From: Romanomermis culicivorax
Taxonomy: Eukaryota > Nematoda > Enoplea > Mermithida > Mermithidae
Length of the DNA: 64,000 bases
Assembly (NCBI GenBank): GCA_963922205.1
Contig: CAWUHX010000101.1
Coordinates: 639,001-703,000 of the forward strand
Reading direction: 5' to 3'
In this document: piece by piece, positions 58,263 through 64,000 of the stretch
How the letters are laid out: each line of letters starts with the position of its first letter
How positions within the stretch are numbered: position 1 is the stretch's first letter
Notes under the pieces: generated by a model
Told to the model about the DNA's origin: nothing
What the model saw: only the letters and a program-made list of their open reading frames with translations
Databases searched by the model: none
Program-made: the position numbers and the translations under genes

Positions 58263-59420
58263 CCAGCGAAATTGTTATCATATTGTGGTGATTCACGCAA
58301 ATCGGGTCCCAATCTAAGTTTAAGCTTGTAAAGCCTCACTCGGACTTAATCGTATGTCAAACAAAGTGTGATATCATGGAATAATTTATTTGTAACGATA
58401 AGACTTAATTTGCTGTTGTGGAATTTGCGATCAACCTCAGATAAATCTATGCATTTTAAGCTACCACGCACACGATGCGAAAAAAAGAAAACCTGCTTCC
58501 ACAAGCAAATCTGGGACATCATTTAGCTTGCAGTATTGCCGAGAATTCGCAGCATGCTACTGTTGTATATTGACTTACAGTACACCTTTACTTGTCGAAA
58601 AAGTGTCGCCTCTACGTCTTATTGCATGACTACCTCAAACCAAATGATAAATGTTTGCTTTCAACTGTAGATCATGTATGATCTGGGGCCGAATTGAGGT
58701 CGAACAAAATTCTGAACGTGTGTGAAATGCAGGTCCAGCATGCAAAAAACGGAACTTCATGCCAAACAAAATTTAATAGCCACACTCACTCTGTTGGAAC
58801 TTTTTTGCTCAAGAAGAATATTCGACAAGTATAGCATGCACATTGACTTACCCATGGAAAATCCTATGCAAGATAGTACGAAAATTGACAGTATTAGCTC
58901 CATAGCGTATTCGTTCGACGAAAAATAATATCGTATCGTATAAAATCGTTCAGAATGAGAATATTCTACCGTTCATTTTCGTTAACCTTTTATAATTCGT
59001 ACAATCACTGATCAAACAGATTGTCACGCGTTCAGGCTTGAAAATGAATTCCTGTTTCTAGCGGAGAACCTATCCATTGTCTAGCAAACCTAAGCATAGG
59101 TCCAATATTACTGACATTCCTATCATATGTTTACATGAAAAGCAAGGGTATCATGTCGACCTTTTTCAGGTTTTGATCACAAGATATCAGAGGGCCTAAG
59201 CCTATGAGCCTACACCTAAAATTAAGCCTTCTGAGAACAATTATCGTTTAATCTAAAAGCCACAGGATATCCGACTGAGGTAGTAACGTCCTTCAGGCGG
59301 GGAATATTTTTTTGATTCAACACACCGCTCTTTCATTTTGTCAGCAAAACAATTTTCATTTCATGTCGTTTTAGCGTATGTCTATTTATCATAAAAGATT
59401 TAATTTCAATACGCTCACTT
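58263..59420. other. Intergenic sequence
   Basis: No supported gene or repeat boundary. Confidence 0.4.
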
Positions 59421-59494
59421 ACAAACGATGATTATGGATTTTTAAAATGAAAAAGTAAACAACAAACAACGAAACGAGGTAATAAAAAATAAAT

Positions 59495-59625
59495 AAAACT
59501 GAAAAAAAGAAAATGAAAAGGAAAAAGATCAGAAAAAAAGAAAAGAAAGAAAAAGAAAGAAAGAGAAAAGACAGGAGAAGAAGAAAAAGAAAAATAAAAG
59601 ATAAATGAAAAAAGAAAAAAATAGA
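59495..59625. repeat. Purine-only GAAAA-rich tract
   Basis: About 130 bp of almost pure A and G with GAAAA and GAAAG units. The Phe/Ser-rich antisense frame is an artefact of it. Confidence 0.8.
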
Positions 59626-59654
59626 ATTGCAAAGAAATTGTTTCCCCTAGGAGT

Positions 59655-59880
59655 ACTGTAGTCTGTTTTTCTTGAAATGCTTCCAAATAATGAAAGTGGA
59701 AAGCAAATATTATTTCAGATTTTTGCGATTTTCTGATGAACAAATGTAGGGCTAAAAATTTCTGAGCATATTGGCCTGACCTTTAGCGATTTTTCGAGTG
59801 AAAAATTTTACAGTAAGAACTTTATGTAAACAATTTCGACGACAGTACTGATTTGTGTCACTTTTGCATCTGGAAGGACT
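59655..59880 (+). mobile_element. Mariner-type MITE, truncated copy
   Basis: It starts TAGTCTGTTTTTCTTGAAAT and follows the 29068-29316 MITE closely to GATTTGTGTCACTTTTGCAT. It then loses the right TIR after about 59875. Confidence 0.65.
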
Positions 59881-60189
59881 ATAATTTCCTCTGGTTTTTC
59901 GACTTGGAAATTTTTCTCTTAGTTAATTTTTATGATTTATGATATATTATTTTTCCAATTCCATCTGTCATTACAGTTCCTGGTACGATTTTCCATTCGA
60001 TCTGCCGTCTGTTTTGTACAAAAATGTGATCGAGCTACATTTTGTGTTTATCTTTCGCTTTTCTATCTCCCAATCTATCAAACTTATAACGAGTTTGTTT
60101 AGCTGTCATATTGTAGGCTTGGAAAATGTTCGGAGCTAAAACTGCGAACCCGGAAACATATGATATATTAGTTTCAAAATTATTTCTTG

Positions 60190-60320
60190 ATGACCAGGAA
60201 AAAATATCAAGATGTCATTCTGGAAAAAAATCCAGAGTCCACCTTGAAAAAAATCAAGATATATTGTTGAAAAAATCAAGATGACAAACTGAAAAAAATC
60301 AAGAAAATCGTGGATGGAAA
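60190..60320. repeat. Short tandem repeat of TGAAAAAAATCAAGATG units
   Basis: About five units of 20-25 bp share AAAAAATCAAGAT with short variable spacers. Confidence 0.65.
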
Positions 60321-61116
60321 TTTTTGAAACTAGCTATTCAAAGGCTATTTGGTTCGTCTCCTAAGTAGCCACTTCAAAACGGCTTTCTGAAGTCAAGGCT
60401 TGCTGAATGGGCGCTCCCTTGCTTTTCATGGGATGATGTTATAGAGGGAGATTATTTCGCTCAGGGTTTGGTTTTTCATTAAATAAATTTTCCTCTATTT
60501 AGAAAAAGTCAGAAATGCTCGTTTTTCACCCAAAGTGCAAAAATTAAAAAAAAAATCAAAATTTTGGAATTTGTCGGCTGTTCTATGACTAATTTCTTTC
60601 ATGCTCGGGAACCCGAAAAGGAAACCAAAAGTTGGATAATTTTCCGATTTCGTTTGAAAAATAGCATTTTTGACGTTTTTTGAAAGATAAAATGTTATAC
60701 ATCTTGATCTTTTAAGGATGCATCTTGAAAAAATGTGCATCATGTTCGAAGGTATTTTTTCATTTGGCACTTTTCGTATGATAGGAGAAAGGTTCTGGGA
60801 AGAATCGACTAACTTTGAGTGCAGTCGATTTATTCAAATTTTTTGTTTATTCACTTTATTCTTCTTAGGCATTTTTAAAATATCAACTCGTAGGTAAAAA
60901 ATGTTGAGCCTTTTCTAGCTTTTTTAAAATTTATTAAATTCAAAATTTCGCAATTTTAGACAATGTCCGATAATCGCTAGCAATGAACATTCAAAATTTA
61001 CAAATTTCGCAATCTACACACACACAAAAATCTAGAAAAAAACAAAAGTAAGGTATACTGTATGAGAATCGCAGCTCAAGTTAAAATCTAACATTAAATT
61101 CTATAGAGTAATATTC
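60321..61116. other. 3' flank of the ABC transporter gene
   Basis: AT-rich, with no gene recognised. A clear polyadenylation signal was not identified. Confidence 0.4.
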
Positions 61117-64000
61117 TCATTCGGGTTCATCTTTCGTCAGCACGATCGTCGTCGGCGCCGATTTTTCCAATTGTTCGCGCCACATTTGAGCGTAAATTTC
61201 GTTTTTGGCCAAAAGGGCTTCATGGCTGGAAAAAAATTTAATGTAAAAATAAATTTTTTAAATTCTACATTCGCAGTTTACCTCCCACGTTCGACGATTT
61301 CACCGTCTTTCAAAACTAAAATTTCGTCGACGTTTATGATCGTCGATAATCGATGAGCGACTATTATCGTCGTTCTACCGACGCAAATTTTATCCAACGA
61401 AGTTTGTATTAGTCGTTCGGTTCTCGTGTCCAAAGCTGATGTTGCCTGAAATTATAGAAAATTCGCAATAAAATCACAATAAATTTTCCAGTTACAACAG
61501 CTTATTTTGATATTTTTCAGGATTACTGCAAGTTTACACCTTTTTTCCATCTGAGTAAATGCCATTTTTTGAAGAAATTACGCTCCACTAAAGATTTTGA
61601 TCTATAACATACAGGAAAATTCAAATGTAATTACTGCAACACTATGACGGTGTAAAGTTCATTAGTACCTATTCTAAATGAGATCTCATTCAATATCATG
61701 ATCACAAAATCACTCGAATCAAAAATCTGCGTGAATTGTCAAAAACAAAATTTCTATGTCAGTCAGTTGTATAATCTGCGTGAATTGAATAACCCTAAAA
61801 ATACGAAATTTTCACTACTACATGCTTAATCACATGAAATTTCAAACTTTTGTAACTCGCTCAATATTGGTTCAATTTGAAAAATCTAATGTTTTCGGCT
61901 CGGCTCAAAGAGCTTTTTGAGGAAGATTGGAGTAATTTTTGAAAATCATGTTTCACTTTAAACCACCAAAAGCCTCATTTTTAACCAACTTTGATCAACC
62001 TTATCTCCTTCAATATTCATTCAAATCTTCAGGGAATTCAAGTAATCCTATTTTAAATGTGCGAGAACGCCGCCGCGAAAAACTGTAAACTACTTGTAAT
62101 GACTGACTTAATTTTTTCATGGCTTTCCAACACACTGCAAACCCAAATCAGAGATCTCAATGAGCTGCATTTTTGAGATAAGTTTGATAGAAATAGTACG
62201 ATCAGTTTTTTGGTAATTACCAAAAAATATTTTGTAAAACCACAAAAAGTGGCATCTTACAACCAAATTACACTTTCTTGTAAAGTTCTGAATAAAAATT
62301 GAACAAACCTCGTCCAAAAGCACGATATGCGGCGCTTTTAAAATAGTTCGAGCGATGGCTACCCGTTGTTTTTCGCCGCCGCTCAATTTTAAACCACGTT
62401 CACCGACTAAAGTATCGTAACCTCGAAATAAAAAAAAAATTATAATTTTTTTTTCAAAAATAGAAAGCATTACCATACACGTAATTGGGGGCGGGTAGAA
62501 GTGATATGGGAACCCCCTCCCAGAAATCGTCGATTGTATGGCTAGCCATTGGGCGACACTACCCCAGATTTTCCAATCTTATGGCTAGCCATATGATAGC
62601 CGTGGGGACCATACATGCACAGCATGGAAATTCTGCGGGGGGTCAGCCAGGACAGGGGGTGGAATACAAAATTTTTTTCATTGTTGATAATGAAAAGAAA
62701 GGTCTCAGAAAGTCTTCTAACATCCAAGCAGCATATTCTTCAACCTATGTTAGTCAGATATGTGAAACTATTTGCTTAGACAGCACTTTTTAAAGTTTCC
62801 ATGTTACTTTTTTGGAATCAAGTTTGATTTGTTTAGAAAAATTGTCAAACTACAAAGTCATTTCCATTTTTATGAAGACTTTTTTTCTCTCTTGCCCATT
62901 TTCCTTCGTCATCTTCTCAATCATTGCTGGAAAAGTTGAATGTGCTGGGGGTCAGCAAGAATCTGCTGGGGGTCAATAAAAATCTGCTGGGGGTCAAAAC
63001 CCCCCAAACCCCCCCCCCCCACGTGCATTTATGATGGTGACCCCTAGACATTTGGTCGGAAAAATACTGAAAAATGCCAATTTTCGAACAAAAAATGGTC
63101 AAAAACGTGAATTTTGTCGGCGCTCCGCGAAAATCAATACATTTTTTCGGTCTTTTTAGGAAAAATTCATATTTTTAGTACTATATTTTTCGGACCTTTT
63201 TCATGAAAAATCGATTTTTTTCCATCAGAGGTCTCTTCCCCCAAAATTTCGGGAATCACTGACCCTCCACAGATCTCGGGTCCTCGTTACATGTGTAAGC
63301 ATTACCTTCGCTGAAAGTCAAAATTTTGTCATGAATTTCAGCTGCCCGTGCAGCTTCGAATAATTCATCTTCGCTTGCGGTAACTTTTCCGTATCTGATG
63401 TTATACCTTGAAAAGCAAATACGGTCGTGGAAAATTTTGCAAAAATTTGTAAATTTTGGAAGAATCAAATTTTTTGTACAAAATTTCCTACAGTACTAAT
63501 AATAATCTTACTTTATAGTCTCATTGAAAAGTACGGTATCCTGCGGCACGACGCCTATATGTTGCCTTAAGCTAGCTTGTAAAACGTGCGAAATATCTTG
63601 ATCGTCGATTTTTATACTGCCGCTTTCTACGTCGTAAAATCTGAATAACAATCGGATTATTGTACTTTTGCCCGAACCAGACGGACCAACCTGAAAAAAC
63701 GTCAAATCTTACGAAAACTGAGGTTCAAAACTTTTGTTGTAAACTTTTTACCAAAGCTAAACTTTTTCCCGGCTGTACCGTAAAGCTAATATTTTTAAGA
63801 ATCGGACGATCGGGATTATAACGGAAGTTTACATTTTCGAATTCGACTTTGCAAGAATTATTAGAAATACCGAGTTCCGGGGCTGTTTGAGAATCGACGA
63901 TCTATGAAAAATGCAAACAAAAATTGAAAAATTTAATATGTATGAGTGATTTTTTGATTCTACACTTCTTGTTTTTCTTTCAGCAAATCGAACATATTTT
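61117..64000 (-). CDS. ABCB6/HMT-1-like ABC transporter, C-terminal nucleotide-binding domain (partial)
   Basis: Seven exons join in frame on the minus strand: 64000-63966, 63901-63752, 63690-63512, 63406-63306, 62421-62309, 61445-61282 and 61225-61117. The N-terminal membrane domains lie beyond the right edge. The ATP-binding domain is complete. It has [17 protein letters not shown], Walker [12 protein letters not shown]-loop [13 protein letters not shown], signature [16 protein letters not shown], Walker B HIVLLDE, D-loop SALD and switch His in VAHRLST, ending [15 protein letters not shown]...DEPE. Wording such as [20 protein letters not shown] is characteristic of ABCB6 and the heavy-metal tolerance factor HMT-1; ABCB7/ATM1 is the next candidate. 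Family members export porphyrins, thiol-metal conjugates or related substrates from organelles. Substrate here is unknown. Confidence 0.93.
61446..62308. other. ABC transporter intron of 863 bp
   Basis: No coding sequence or delimited element. It differs from the next intron, whose length is explained by a MITE. Confidence 0.45.
62475..63296. mobile_element. Mutator-like MITE, family B, filling an ABC transporter intron
   Basis: Ends ATACACGTAATTGGGG and CGTTACATGTGT are inverted. AAGCATTACC is repeated exactly at 62465-62474 and 63297-63306. The right copy contains the 5' splice site of the transporter exon on the minus strand (G, then GTAATGCTT). Family words and a GGCGCTCCGCG hairpin at 63119-63130 are shared with the 44.2- and 49.1-kb copies. 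A family C MITE is nested inside. Confidence 0.8.
62611..63032. mobile_element. Mutator-like MITE, family C, nested copy
   Basis: Ends ATACATGCACAG and ACGTGCATTTAT are inverted. The flanks CGTGGGGACC and GATGGTGACC agree at 7 of 10 positions. Three CTGCTGGGGGTCA words lie in tandem near the right end. It resembles 27998-28355 over most of its length. Confidence 0.7.

Noticed and set aside
10465-63130. GGCGCTTCGCGCC hairpins as Helitron 3' ends
   Set aside because: They are not followed by a consistent CTRR terminus and lie in the interior of elements with TIRs and TSDs.

Overview
The window is AT-rich, intron-bearing DNA from an invertebrate animal. All genes have GT-AG introns, and the undisturbed introns are only about 52-65 nt long with T-rich acceptors ending in cag or tag. 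A short run of the nematode-type telomere unit TTAGGC (34659-34688) and a start codon 4 nt behind a TTTTTTCAG acceptor fit a nematode. That assignment is an inference and was not tested by any search.

Five host genes can be read by joining exons. (1) 735-5064, minus: a secreted Cu/Zn-superoxide-dismutase-like protein that has lost most metal ligands. (2) 8860-30535, plus: a complete 16-exon M13 (neprilysin-like) metallopeptidase of about 850 residues. (3) 38908-49987, plus: a complete 9-exon MFSD1-like major facilitator transporter of about 468 residues. (4) 53749-57010, minus: a serpin lacking only its first exon in my model. (5) 61117-64000, minus: the C-terminal nucleotide-binding half of an ABCB6/HMT-1-like ABC transporter that runs off the right edge. 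They are functionally unrelated neighbours, not an operon.

The rest is mostly mobile and tandem DNA. Several elements can be delimited by terminal inverted repeats (TIRs) plus target-site duplications (TSDs). They include a 3.7-kb PIF/Harbinger element with transposase and Myb-like genes inside MFSD1 intron 7; hAT-type elements at 9483, 18705, 30984, 31971 and 32954; many short Mutator-like MITEs with about 10-bp TSDs; tRNA-derived SINEs; a LINE 3' fragment; a foldback element built of inverted minisatellite arrays; and a mariner-type MITE family. Long introns are short introns enlarged by these insertions, and in the ABC gene the duplicated target contains the 5' splice site.

The most unusual signals are a tiny GCGNAGC-type hairpin carried inside otherwise unrelated hAT and Mutator-like elements; three consecutive hAT-type elements whose four boundaries all carry TTGCAAA; and the splice-donor-duplicating MITE. 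No rRNA, confident tRNA gene or CRISPR array was seen.
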